Source: Acidobacteriota bacterium
GTDB lineage: Bacteria > Acidobacteriota > Terriglobia > Acidiferrales > UBA7541
Assembly: GCA_013289695.1 (NCBI GenBank)
Contig: JABCZK010000015.1
Coordinates: 1 to 64,000 of the forward strand
Direction of reading: 5' to 3'
DNA: 64,000 nucleotides
Made by a program: the position numbers and the translations under genes. The notes beneath the pieces were generated by a model. The model worked only from the letters and a program-made list of their open reading frames with translations. It did no database searches and was not told the origin of the DNA. This document shows, piece by piece, positions 26,984-36,300 of the stretch. How positions within the stretch are numbered: the stretch's first letter is position 1; every line of letters begins with the position of its first letter.

Positions 26984-27823
26984 ATGCGCTCTGCTATTTA
27001 TTCCTTTTCGCTCGTCCTCGCCGCCGTCCTTGCCGGTGGCAACGCGATGCCGGTGCGTTCGGCGACGCTTTTGCGGATCGCGCGGCTCGCTTCTCCCGGG
27101 CCTGGAAATCTCGCCGCTAGCGCAGAATCCTCGAAACCGGGCGGCCAAATCATAGTAATCGGGTTCGTCGGCGGATTTGTGCGACACGATGATTTGGTGC
27201 ACAGCGGCGTGCAACTCGCCGCGCGGCTGCGCGAGGACTACCCTTCCGGCGTTTACGTATACACCTTCGGAAATCATCAGGGTGAGCAGGCGCACCGCCA
27301 GGTTCTGAGGCTTCTCGATACCGACCACGACGGAGCGCTCTCCGCTGATGAAAAACGCAATGCTCGCGTGGTGATCTACGGACATAGCTGGGGCGGCTCG
27401 GAAACCGTTACGCTGGCCAACCAGCTCAATCGCGACGGGATTCCGGTGCTGCTAACCATCCAGGTGGACAGCGTCGCGAAATCAGGCGAGGACGATTCGG
27501 TGATTCCAGCGAATGTCGAGCAAGCCATCAATTTCTATCAGAGCGACGGACTGCTTCACGGACGTCCCGCGATTCGCGCCGCAGATCCAGCGCGCACCCG
27601 CATACTGGGAAATTTCCGGCAAGACTACGCCGTGAAACCCATCCGCTGCGATGCGTACCCTTGGTGGGATCGAATATTCATGAAGTCGCACATCGAAATT
27701 GAGTGCGACCCGCGGGTATGGAAACAAGTTGAATCGCTCATCCGCTCGAAATTGCCTCCACCGACTCGCGCTACTTCTGCACGGAGCGCTCCGGACCTCG
27801 CGTTCGCTGAGTCAGCCGAATAG
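26984..27823 (+). CDS. exported alpha/beta-hydrolase-like protein carrying an EF-hand
   Basis: 279 residues. A signal peptide (about 1-25) is followed by a lipase-type core (IIVIGFVGGFVRHDD; nucleophile elbow GHSWGG with Ser135). Just before the elbow lies a textbook 12-residue EF-hand loop, D-T-D-H-D-G-A-L-S-A-D-E, residues 112-123, with Ca2+ ligands at positions 1, 3, 5, 9 and 12. Calcium-dependent activity or stability of a secreted esterase/lipase is a reasonable inference. The acid and late His of a triad cannot be placed surely; HIEIECDPRVW may hold the His. The start (ATG next to a GTG) lacks a strong ribosome site. Confidence 0.65.
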   Translation: MRSAIYSFSLVLAAVLAGGNAMPVRSATLLRIARLASPGPGNLAASAESSKPGGQIIVIGFVGGFVRHDDLVHSGVQLAARLREDYPSGVYVYTFGNHQGEQAHRQVLRLLDTDHDGALSADEKRNARVVIYGHSWGGSETVTLANQLNRDGIPVLLTIQVDSVAKSGEDDSVIPANVEQAINFYQSDGLLHGRPAIRAADPARTRILGNFRQDYAVKPIRCDAYPWWDRIFMKSHIEIECDPRVWKQVESLIRSKLPPPTRATSARSAPDLAFAESAE

Positions 27824-28012
27824 AGAGAGTCAGGGCGCCGGCGGCGAATGCGAGCCGAACCGCACGAAACGACCGGCGATTCCGGCGAACGGCGGTGAAT
27901 TCGGCGGAAACGCGCTCGTCAACACGGAATGCGTGGGCGAGTTAGGGGGTTGCGAATTGCGCGCAGGCGCGGCGGCTCCGCTCAGCAGCGGCACAGCGCA
28001 AAATGTTGAAAA

Positions 28013-28483
28013 TTAAGACTGTTTCGTGCGCGGGGGCCAGGGCTCTAGGAGCTGTTCTTTGCGATGGATCAGGGCGTTGATGTTGTAGGGGGCGAGTTCG
28101 ATGCTGTGGCCGTGCGTGATCGCGTCGGTGGGGCACGCTTCTACGCAGTAACCGCAAAAAATGCAGCGCGAGTAATCAATATTGTAGACCTTCGCATAGC
28201 GTTCGCCCGCAGAAATACGATTGGCAGCCGTATTTTCGGCGGCTTCGATGTAGATGCAGTTCGCAGGACAGGCCGCGGCGCACAGAAAACAGCCTACGCA
28301 CTTTTCGTAGCCGTGCTCGTCGCGCTGTAAAACATGGATGCCGCGGTAGCGCGGTTGTACGGTGGGCGGCGCGTCCGGAAAGCTTTCGGTGGTAGTTTTG
28401 CGAAACATCGTACGTAGCGTCACGCTGAAGCCCTTGTAGAGGGTGAAGAATGTTTCGCCGACTTCCTGGATGAGCGAGGCCAT
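28013..28483 (-). CDS. nuoI: NADH-quinone oxidoreductase subunit I (2x[4Fe-4S]), orphan copy
   Basis: 156 residues. Two ferredoxin motifs are present: CVGCFLCAAACP and CIFCGYCVEACP. The N-terminus (LYKGFSVTLRTMF) is the usual amphipathic helix before TESFPD...RYRGIH, a classic NuoI opening. NuoI passes electrons between clusters within the peripheral arm of complex I. No other nuo gene is present here, while NuoI is normally inside a nuo operon. This copy is therefore displaced or a paralogue serving another enzyme. ATG 28483 is preferred to a TTG 36 bases upstream. Confidence 0.88.
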   Translation of the reverse strand: MASLIQEVGETFFTLYKGFSVTLRTMFRKTTTESFPDAPPTVQPRYRGIHVLQRDEHGYEKCVGCFLCAAACPANCIYIEAAENTAANRISAGERYAKVYNIDYSRCIFCGYCVEACPTDAITHGHSIELAPYNINALIHRKEQLLEPWPPRTKQS

Positions 28484-28693
28484 CGTATTCACTTTAGCAG
28501 AGTCGGCAGAGGCGAGCAATCGGAGCGTGGCCGATGATTCGTGAGTAGTGGCAGGTCATGAGTGTCCGGTTAAAAGGTGAACATTTGCAATCGGTTGTGG
28601 ATGTCCGGTGGTTCGGGGTGCGCCGCCCGCCGAGACGTGACGAGGCTAAGCGAGACGTCAAGATGCTGAGAGAGCCGACCGTGCTACAAAAAG

Positions 28694-28728
28694 AAAGGCG
28701 CCACGACCTTGCGATCGTGGCGCCTTTT
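28694..28728 (-). terminator. strong hairpin terminator of the YXWGXW gene
   Basis: A perfect 13-bp stem (28694-28706 with 28715-28727) and an 8-base loop. Read leftward, the second arm runs into TTTCTTTTTG, a good T tract. It lies about 45 bases past the stop of the gene ending at 28773. Confidence 0.85.
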
Positions 28729-28772
28729 GCTGGAGGCGGCTGCGTTGCGGCGGACGCCCTGGGGGTTAAATG

Positions 28773-29891
28773 TTAACGACGGCTGTGGTCACCGCCGTTG
28801 CCGCCGTGTGAGCCGCCGCCGCTGGACCTCCCTGCCTGTGGTGCGCTGCCGCGCGATCCGCCATTGCTGTGTGATTGCTGAGGAGCGGCTGATCGAGCGG
28901 GGCGACTTTGCGCACGCGTTGTGTTGGAACGGGTAGCCGGCCGCGAGGCCTGCTGCCGAACTGCGGGACGGGAAGACTGCCGCGCGGTGTTGGACGAGCG
29001 CGAATTAAAAGCGTGCGCGTTGTTTTGTTGGACGTGAGTTGAGTTGTTGTGCGAACGCGAGACAGCATTTTGGCGTGTCGCATTGCGGGACTTCGTAGCG
29101 CTGTCCGAGGCTCGCGCGGTGTTATTGGCGTTCGGGCGCGCGAGGTTCGAGCCGCGGTTGGAGTTGTTCGATGCTGTTGCGCCGCGGCCGGAAAATTCTC
29201 CGGACCGCGCGCTGGCCGCCGTTCGCGGCTGACCATGATTCACGGAGGCGAACTGCGCGCGGTTGGTGCTGGCGAAATGCTCCTGCTGCTTCTGCATTCC
29301 GGTGGCACCGATGTGATGATCGCGATTCGCCGCCATTTCCGCGGACGTGGGACGCGCGTTGACGCCGCCGCGGCCACCGTTGAAGCTGACGCGATTCGCA
29401 TCGCGGTTGTTGATCACTGTGCGGTTGTAAACGTTGTGGACGTTATGGATGTCCACGTTGTTTACGCCGCGATTGTAGAAGAAGTGGCCGCCGTGCCAGT
29501 AGCCGCCTTCGTAACCGAAGCCGCCGTAGCCGAAGCCATAATTAATTCCGCCATAGAAGCCGACGTGCGGGCCCCAGTAACCGGCGTGCCAGAAATATCC
29601 GCCGCCGCCCCAGCCCCAGTATCCTGGAGTCCAGAGAAATCCGATTTGCGGCGCGATGACCCACGTGCCGGGGACCCAGAAGTAGCCGTCGGGACCATAG
29701 GCCCAATACCCCGGCGTCCAAATGTATCCGTCGCCCGGGCAAACGGGCTGTGCGTACACCGGGAGGGGCGGAGGAGCGATGGTGATGGCGACTCCGAAAC
29801 CAAATGCGGCCGACGCGGTGGGCGCAGTGGCGGGAATCGCCATGAGAACCAGCGCGAAAAGCACAACACGGATGATGAGAGTCTTGCGCAT
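28773..29891 (-). CDS. exported YXWGXW-repeat protein with disordered Asn/Arg/Ser-rich tail
   Basis: 372 residues. A signal peptide (to about residue 29) is followed by repeats of the YxWxPGxW type: YIWTPGYWAYGPDGYFWVPG, then FLWTPGYWGWGGGGYFWHAG and more. A Gly/Tyr-rich segment with GYGGFGYEGGYWHGGHFF follows, and the last ~200 residues are low-complexity Asn/Arg/Ser/Gln. The repeat is named in Pfam, but its function is unknown; an envelope or matrix role is likely. AGGGGGA precedes the ATG. Two overlapping hairpins lie directly upstream (29902-29930), and a strong terminator follows. Confidence 0.85.
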   Translation of the reverse strand: MRKTLIIRVVLFALVLMAIPATAPTASAAFGFGVAITIAPPPLPVYAQPVCPGDGYIWTPGYWAYGPDGYFWVPGTWVIAPQIGFLWTPGYWGWGGGGYFWHAGYWGPHVGFYGGINYGFGYGGFGYEGGYWHGGHFFYNRGVNNVDIHNVHNVYNRTVINNRDANRVSFNGGRGGVNARPTSAEMAANRDHHIGATGMQKQQEHFASTNRAQFASVNHGQPRTAASARSGEFSGRGATASNNSNRGSNLARPNANNTARASDSATKSRNATRQNAVSRSHNNSTHVQQNNAHAFNSRSSNTARQSSRPAVRQQASRPATRSNTTRAQSRPARSAAPQQSHSNGGSRGSAPQAGRSSGGGSHGGNGGDHSRR

Positions 29892-30192
29892 GTTGTCCCC
29901 CTTTCAGTCTGCTGAAACCCGAAAGGTTTCGAGCGCTGAACCGTCTTTGTACTGAAACCTCCGGCGGTTCTTGCGCCTATCCAGTTCAACACGGGAGCGG
30001 GGCGAAAGTCGCTGGTGAAAATCCCTCAGAATCGTCGAGAATTCACCTGATTTTGCGGCAAGGAAAAGCGTAGTATTTGAGGTCGCGAATTCGCAGGCGC
30101 GGGCGCAACGCTGAGCGAGGCTGGACTTTTGGGGCGTGCGGATTGCACGTAAACCCTCAGGCGCAAAATTCTGATGGCGGGGAGAAGTTCGA
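29892..30192. other. divergent promoter region with overlapping hairpins
   Basis: It serves the leftward YXWGXW gene and the rightward DUF885 gene. The part next to the YXWGXW start has repeated GTTTCAG-like units; see the regulatory entry at 29902. No gene found. Confidence 0.45.
29902..29930 (-). promoter_or_regulatory. two mutually exclusive hairpins in the YXWGXW leader
   Basis: TTTCAG (29902-29907) pairs with CTGAAA (29912-29917). Separately, GAAACC (29914-29919) pairs with GGTTTC (29925-29930). The shared GAAA means only one can form at a time. The proximal hairpin abuts the ribosome-binding AGGGGGA. Regulation is inferred from geometry only. Confidence 0.35.
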
Positions 30193-31974
30193 GTGCGCAA
30201 ATTCATTGGAGCCTTTATGTGGGTGATGGTGGCATTGCTGATGATGGCGCGTTCGGAATCCACACGAGCGCGAATGGCGCCACAGGCGACGAACGAAAAA
30301 CAGGCTGCTTGGGATAAGTTGGCCGACGAATATTTCGACCAAGTGTATTTCAAATTCGCGCCGAGCAGCGCCACGAGCGCCGGATTTCATCAATACGATG
30401 CGTTGCTGGAGGATTATTCGCGCGCGGGAATGGGCGCGAATGTTGCGGCATTGACCACATTCGGAAAACGCGTGGCCGAGGTGGACCCGCGCGGTCTAGA
30501 CGAAACGCGTGCGGCGGACCGCGAACTGGTGCTGGCGAATATTCGCGGCGCGTTATTGACGCAGGAAACCATCCGGCCTTGGGAGAAGAATCCGGATTTC
30601 TATTCGAGCGGGGTCAGCAACAGCGTGTACGTGATCATGATCCGGAAGTTTGCGCCTGCGGATGAGCGGTTGCGGTCGGTGGTGGCGCGCGAAGAGAAAA
30701 TGCCAGAGGTGTTTGCGGCGGCGCGCGTGAATCTGAAGAATCCACCGCGGATTTACACGGAAATCGCGCTGGAGCAGCTGCCGGACATCATCAGCTTTTT
30801 TCAGAACGATGTGCCGGCGGCTTTTGCGAGCGCGAGCGATCCCGCGGTGAGAGCCGCGTTTGCGAAATCGAACGGCGCGGTGATCGCGGATTTGCAGAAC
30901 TACGCGGCGTGGCTGAAATCGGAAGTGCTGCCGCGGTCCAATGGAGATTTCCGCATCGGTGCGGAGACGTTTTCGAAGAAATTATTGTACGACGAGATGG
31001 TGGATACGCCTCTGGATCAGCTGCTGGAAATCGGCCGGGCGGATTTGCACAAGAATCAGGCTGAGTTCAAGCGCGTGGCTGCAGAGTTGGAGCCGAATAA
31101 GTCGTCGAGCGAGGTGCTGGCGGAATTGATGGCGGATCATCCGGCGCCGGATCATCTGCTGCAGAGTTTTCGCGATACGTTCGACGGGCTGATCGCTTTC
31201 ATTCGCGCGAAACACATCATTACGATTCCTTCGGATGTGCGGCCGATTCTGCAGGAGACGCCGCCGTTCATGCGGGCGACGACGTTTGCCTCCATGGATA
31301 CTCCGGGACCGTTCGAGAAGGTGGCGCAGGAGGCGTATTTCAACGTGACGCTACCGGGAGCGCACGACACGGCGGAGGAAATCGCGGGGCGCATGGCGGC
31401 TTTCAACGTGGGGACCGTCGTGAGCACTGCGACGCACGAGGCGTATCCCGGTCACTACGTGCAGTTTCTGTGGGTGCACGAGGCGCCTACGAAAACACGG
31501 ATGCTGTTGGGCGCCAGCTCGAACGCGGAAGGCTGGGCGCATTATTGCGAGCAGATGATGCTCGACGAAGGATTTGGGCAGCCGGGTACGGGCGCGAAGG
31601 ACGCGCGCGAAGCGAAACTGATTCGCCTGGGGCAGCTGGAGGATGCGCTGTTGCGCGATGCGCGCTTCATCGTGGGAATTGAAATGCATCGCGGCAAGAT
31701 GAGCTTCGATCAGGCGGTGGAATTCTTCGCGCAGGAAGGGTATCAGACGAAGGAGACGGGGTTGGTGGAAACGAAACGCGGCACGGCGGATCCGACCTAT
31801 CTTTATTACACGTTGGGGAAGCTCGAGATTTTGAAGCTGCGCGCGGATGTGAAAAAGAAAGAAGGCGCGGCGTTTTCGCTGGAGCAGTTCCACAATAATT
31901 TCATGCGGCAGGGATTTCCGCCGATCAAAATCGTGCGCCGGGCGATGCTGGCAGATGATTCGCCGACGCTTTGA
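30193..31974 (+). CDS. exported DUF885-family protein (putative metallopeptidase)
   Basis: 593 residues. A signal peptide (about 1-27) precedes the DUF885 domain that fills the protein. The central motif THEAYPGHYVQ is the conserved HExxxGH of this family, thought to bind zinc. WAHYCEQMMLDEG further on has the E-containing helix, and FxGxxxHRGKMSFDQAVEFF closes the domain. Carboxypeptidase-like activity is suspected in the family, but the substrate is unknown. The start is GTG at 30193; an upstream GGGGAGAAG is the likely ribosome site. The gene stands alone. Confidence 0.85.
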   Translation: MRKFIGAFMWVMVALLMMARSESTRARMAPQATNEKQAAWDKLADEYFDQVYFKFAPSSATSAGFHQYDALLEDYSRAGMGANVAALTTFGKRVAEVDPRGLDETRAADRELVLANIRGALLTQETIRPWEKNPDFYSSGVSNSVYVIMIRKFAPADERLRSVVAREEKMPEVFAAARVNLKNPPRIYTEIALEQLPDIISFFQNDVPAAFASASDPAVRAAFAKSNGAVIADLQNYAAWLKSEVLPRSNGDFRIGAETFSKKLLYDEMVDTPLDQLLEIGRADLHKNQAEFKRVAAELEPNKSSSEVLAELMADHPAPDHLLQSFRDTFDGLIAFIRAKHIITIPSDVRPILQETPPFMRATTFASMDTPGPFEKVAQEAYFNVTLPGAHDTAEEIAGRMAAFNVGTVVSTATHEAYPGHYVQFLWVHEAPTKTRMLLGASSNAEGWAHYCEQMMLDEGFGQPGTGAKDAREAKLIRLGQLEDALLRDARFIVGIEMHRGKMSFDQAVEFFAQEGYQTKETGLVETKRGTADPTYLYYTLGKLEILKLRADVKKKEGAAFSLEQFHNNFMRQGFPPIKIVRRAMLADDSPTL

Positions 31975-32046
31975 TCGGCGCGAAGGCTAAAACGCGTGAG
32001 CCGTCGGCTATTGCTCGCTGGCGGTCTCATAGAACCTGTTCTGCTT

Positions 32047-32282
32047 CGGCGCCGCCCGTAATTTAGACGACGCCGGCTCAGGTGCCGCCCGCGACCGCGA
32101 ACGTTGCGTACAGCTTCACCTTCCACGGTTCCGGATTCGCCCCGCTTAGCTGGAGCACTGCTCCGGCGCTTAGCGACGCCCTCTCGATAAACTCGAGCAC
32201 CGGTGCAGTGACGGGCACGCCGACGCCGGCAACAACACTGAACTTCAGCGTCTCGCTAACCGATGGCCTCGGGGCTGGTTAG
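32047..32282 (+). pseudogene. fragment of a putative-Ig-domain gene, with in-frame stop
   Basis: 32055-32274 aligns without gaps to 34525-34744 in the intact Ig-domain gene at 33349-36837, about 90% identical by eye. The codon TCG (34534-34536) is TAG here (32064-32066), and no start or signal peptide precedes it. It keeps one He_PIG-type repeat (FHGSGFAPLSWST...SINSSTGAVTGTPTP...LTDGL) and then runs out about 60 bases before the transposase gene. It is best read as a remnant of a duplication or of a former longer gene. Confidence 0.8.
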
Positions 32283-32341
32283 ATGACGTTATCGGCTCTG
32301 TTAAGGGACACTTCTAGCGATGGTGCGCAACTGTGGCCCAG

Positions 32342-32881
32342 ATGATAAGTCACAAGCTGGAGCGGCGCTACGGTCAGCGGCACTTGCATTTTATTACGTG
32401 TAGCTGTTACCCACGCCGGCCCCTGCTGGGAACGGCGCGGAAGCGGGACGTGTTTCTGAGGATTCTGAATGCGGCGCGCGAGCGCTATCAATTCTGGCCG
32501 GTCGGCTATGTGGTGATGCCCGAGCACGTTCATCTGCTGATTTCGGAGCCGAAAGTGGGCACGCCTTCGACGGTGATGCAGGCCTTGAAGCAGCGCGTGG
32601 CGCAGTGCTTGCGACGAAAGAGGCGACAGCGATCGAATAAGAATCAAATGCGATTGTGGACCGAGGCACCGGCAGAGGCGCCGCGGAGTTTCTGGCAGCG
32701 GCGGTTTTATGATTTCAATCTGTGGAGTGCGAAGAAGAGGATCGAGAAGTTAAACTATATGCACAGGAATCCGGTGAAACGCGAATTAGTCGCCGAGCCG
32801 GGGATGTGGGCTTGGAGCGGTTATCGGTTTCACCAGTATGGGGAGAAGAGTGCGTGCACGCCTGACCGCAAACCGAAATAG
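32342..32881 (+). CDS. REP-associated tyrosine transposase (RAYT, IS200/Y1 family)
   Basis: 179 residues. HuH motif: His62 and His64 in MPEHVHLLI. Catalytic Tyr139 lies in KLNYMHRNPVKR, the position equivalent to the RAYT tyrosine that forms the 5'-phosphotyrosine link. WQRRFYDFNLWSAKK is also typical of the subgroup. RAYTs are single-copy domesticated transposases that bind, cleave and rejoin REP palindromes. Palindromic repeats start within 40 bases of the stop (32914 onward). The ATG at 32342 is preferred to a GTG nine bases upstream. No flanking element ends were found, so the gene itself looks immobile. Confidence 0.88.
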   Translation: MISHKLERRYGQRHLHFITCSCYPRRPLLGTARKRDVFLRILNAARERYQFWPVGYVVMPEHVHLLISEPKVGTPSTVMQALKQRVAQCLRRKRRQRSNKNQMRLWTEAPAEAPRSFWQRRFYDFNLWSAKKRIEKLNYMHRNPVKRELVAEPGMWAWSGYRFHQYGEKSACTPDRKPK

Positions 32882-32913
32882 AAGTCTTACGGGACGGCTG
32901 TCGCGAGGTCGCA

Positions 32914-32954
32914 TCTAAACCCGCACCCTCGCCTGCGGCGAGAGTGCGGCACCC
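32914..32954 (+). repeat. dispersed palindromic repeat, family B, copy 1
   Basis: A 41-base element starting TCTAAACCCGCACC. It carries a hairpin of CGCAC-x-CTCGCC with GGCGAG-x-GTGCG. A copy at 47952-47992 differs at two of 41 bases. The first 13 bases recur alone near 46497. Confidence 0.8.
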
Positions 32955-32970
32955 GACAAGCAGGATCTCA

Positions 32971-33051
32971 GGATGAATCGCGCGTTCGCGCCAACCCTTC
33001 TAACCGGCACCGCCGGTTCTCGGGATGAATCGCGCTGTGGCGCGATTCACA
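32971..33051 (+). repeat. dispersed palindromic repeat, family A, one and a half copies
   Basis: A full palindrome, TGAATCGCGC (33026-33035) with GCGCGATTCA (33040-33049), and a half copy at 32974-32984. The right arm is preceded by GTGG. Upstream CAACCCTTC...GGCAC is shared with the copy at 45466-45520, so the homologous unit is about 70 bases. Confidence 0.8.
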
Positions 33052-33348
33052 GGTCAACGACAAAGGCCAAGAGCCGGTGAGGCGTCGGCAGGCCGGCGCT
33101 ATCGGACGGCCCTCGTTACTTCTTTTGAGTGGAAGGGTGGACCAACTGGCATTTGTTATTAAGGATACAGACGCGCATGCGGACGCCCGCAATGAGCGAT
33201 AGTACTTTAGGCACAACGTTCACGAAGTACTGTTGTAAGTTTCTTATCAAACCGCCATCTTCGGTTCGCCACAGGGACCACTTGTAGAGCGGTGCTCCTT
33301 CCTTGCACGTTAATCAGATTGGCATCTGAACCAAAGGCGGAAAAATCG

Positions 33349-36300
33349 ATGAAGAATTTGTCGCTCGTTTTTGCTGTCGCTATGGTATTCGTGTTGTCGA
33401 GTTGCAGCTCTTCCACTCCACAGCCCAGTGTTACGCTATCTCCAAGCGCAGCTCAGGCGATCGACCTGGGGCAACAGAAGGTCTTCACCGCCGCGGTAGC
33501 CAACGATTCAACCAGTGCAGGAGTGAGTTGGGCTTGCGCCGGTGCGGCCTGTACGGCGCTGGCAAACGTCTCTACGACATCCGCGACATTCAGCGCGACC
33601 GGGACAGCAGGAACGGCGACGATCACTGCGACTTCGATAAAGCTGACCACAGCAGCTTCCAGCGTGACAGTCACGGTCAGCGCTCTGCCGACTATATCCA
33701 CCACACAAGCTCAAGTGACGGCAGCACCGGCTACCGCCGGCGTCGCTTACAGTTTGGCATTGGCAGCGGCAGGCGGCGCGGGAACTCTTACATGGAGCGC
33801 CGTAGGTCTGCCCGCCAATGGGCTCTCGATCAACTCAACCACCGGCGCAATTACCGGAACACCCACAGCCAAAGGGACAGTCAGCTTCACGGTCACGGTG
33901 ACGGATTCGAGCACGGCTGGTGCAAAGCCAGCATCAACACTACTTATCATCACGGTTAACAACCCGGCCCCACCGACGATCACCACCACCCAGACGCAGG
34001 TGACGGCAGCGCCGGGTACAGCCGCCTCTGTGTATGGCTTCACCTTCCATGCCAGCGGAACTGGCGCACTTACGTGGAGCGCGACAGGTCTTCCTGCCGA
34101 TGGGTTGTCACTAGCGGCAGGCACGGGCATCGTTTCCGGCACTCCGACTTCGAAGGCGACGGTTAGTTTCACGCTGACCGTAAGCGATTCGTTCGGACAG
34201 TCTTCCGCCGCAACAGCATTCGTACTCACCGTTAACAATCCGACCGCACCAGCAATCACGTCGACGCAGGTCCAAGTGACAGCAGCGCCGGGCACCGTCG
34301 GCAGCGTTTATAGTTTTGCATTCCATGCTACTGGCACAGGCACGCTCACTTGGAGCGCAGTAGGTCTTCCGGCTGATGGGTTGTCACTTGCCGCAAGCAC
34401 GGGCATCGTTTCCGGAACGCCGACTACGAAACAGAGTGTCGCTTTCACCTTGACCGTGAGTGATACGTTCGGCCAGGCTTCGGCTGCGACGGCGTTCAGC
34501 ATCACCGTGAACAATCCGGCAGCGCCTGTAATTTCGACGACGCCGGCTCAGGTGCCGTCCGCGACCGTAAACGTCGCGTACAGCTTCGCGTTCCACGGTT
34601 CCGGATTCGCCCCGCTTTCCTGGAGCACTTCGCCGGCGCTTAGCGACGGCCTCTCGATAAATACGAGCACCGGTGCAGTGACGGGCACGCCGACGACGGC
34701 AACGACACTGAACTTCAGCGTCTCGCTAACCGATGGCCTCGGGCAAGTAACTACTGTGAACGGATTCTCGATCGTGGTCAGCATGGAGAGCATCGCATTC
34801 ACGCCCTCGGCGCCCTCTACGGTAACTGCCGGCGGCACACTGAGTGTCAATGCGACGGTATCCAATGACGCCGGAGCTGGAGGCGTGAATTGGTCGGTGA
34901 CGTGTTCCAGCGCACCCTGCGGGTCGTTCACCGCAAGCCATACGGCGAGCGGAACTGCGACGACCTACGATGCGCCGCCCCAACCGCCTACTGGTGGAAC
35001 CGTGACGATCACTGCCACCGCGGCTGACGCTCCGTCGCCGATCGTGTCTGCAGTCGTCACCGTCAATGCGCAGCCACTCAACTTCACAACCAGTTCGTTG
35101 CCCAACGGCACCATCAACACCGCCTACAGCGCGACCATCACCGCCAGCGGCGGCGTTCCACCCTACACTTTCAGCCTGGACGCGGCTTCCAGTGCGCTTC
35201 CGACACCGTTGACGTTCAACGCAGGCAGTCCATCTGCGACGATCACTGGCACACCCACGGCAACCAGCACAACGAACAACATCGTCGTGGACGTCAAGGA
35301 TTCCGAAATCGTTCCGATGACCGCGCAGATGACCTTCTCGCTAACAATCAACGCCGTTAGTGCCGCCTGCGGTTCGGGCAGTGAGTCTCTCTTGAACGGG
35401 CAATATGCCATCGCAATGCGAGGATTTGATGGTAGCGGACCCGCAGGTATCGGCGCCACATTCGATGCGGATGGCGCAGGACATCTCGCCAAACTGGTTG
35501 GCATCGAAGACATCAACACCAATGCGGGTATCGGACCACAACTAAATCTGTCCATTACCTCAGCGAGTAGTTCCTACTCCGTGGGATCAGACCACCGCGG
35601 GTGCCTGACCCTTGCAACTTCGGCGGGAACTCAGAAGTTCCGCTTCTCGCTGGGCGCAATCTCCGCAGGTGTTGCCTCGAACGGGCAGATAATTGAATTC
35701 GACACTACGGGTTCCAATACTTCCGGTGTACTCCGCAAGCAGAATACCCTAGATTTCTCCACCGCGCAGATCAGCGGGAATTTTGCCTTCGGCGTATCCG
35801 GTGCCGAAATCGGGGGAGGGAAATTTGCGGCGGTTGGGATGCTTTCTTTGAACGGTGGCGGCGGCTTCAACGCTAGTCCCACCAGCGTTGTGGATTTCAA
35901 TGACAACGGGAACGTAGACAATAATGGGCTCGTTTATCCCGCGAGTCCTGTTTCTCTCAGCCAAGGCGCATACACCATCTCGTCGGCGAGTGGACGTGGC
36001 ACTCTTTCCTTCCTTCCCGGCGGTGGTGGCGGTTCGACAGTGCACGCTATCGTTTACGTCGTGTCGTCTGCCGAACTACTCATACTGAGTTCCGACATTC
36101 AGTCCACGGATAATCTGTTCGTCGGATCGGCCCTGCAACAGACTGTGGCGTCGTTCAGTGGCACATCCTTGAACGCGGCGAGCGTCCTCTATACCAGTGG
36201 CCTGGGAAACAACGGCGGGACAGCTGTCAGCCGTGTCTCTGCAGGTATTTTGACGCCGAGCGGCGGGGCGAATTTCTCGTTTTCCGGCCAACAGAACAGC

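Larger units (their letters stand above)
32882..33348. other. repeat-filled gap between RAYT and the Ig-domain gene
   Basis: Contains repeat families B (32914-32954) and A (32971-33051) and then the leader of the Ig-domain gene. No protein-coding frame of quality is present. A potential promoter would lie after 33055. Confidence 0.6.
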
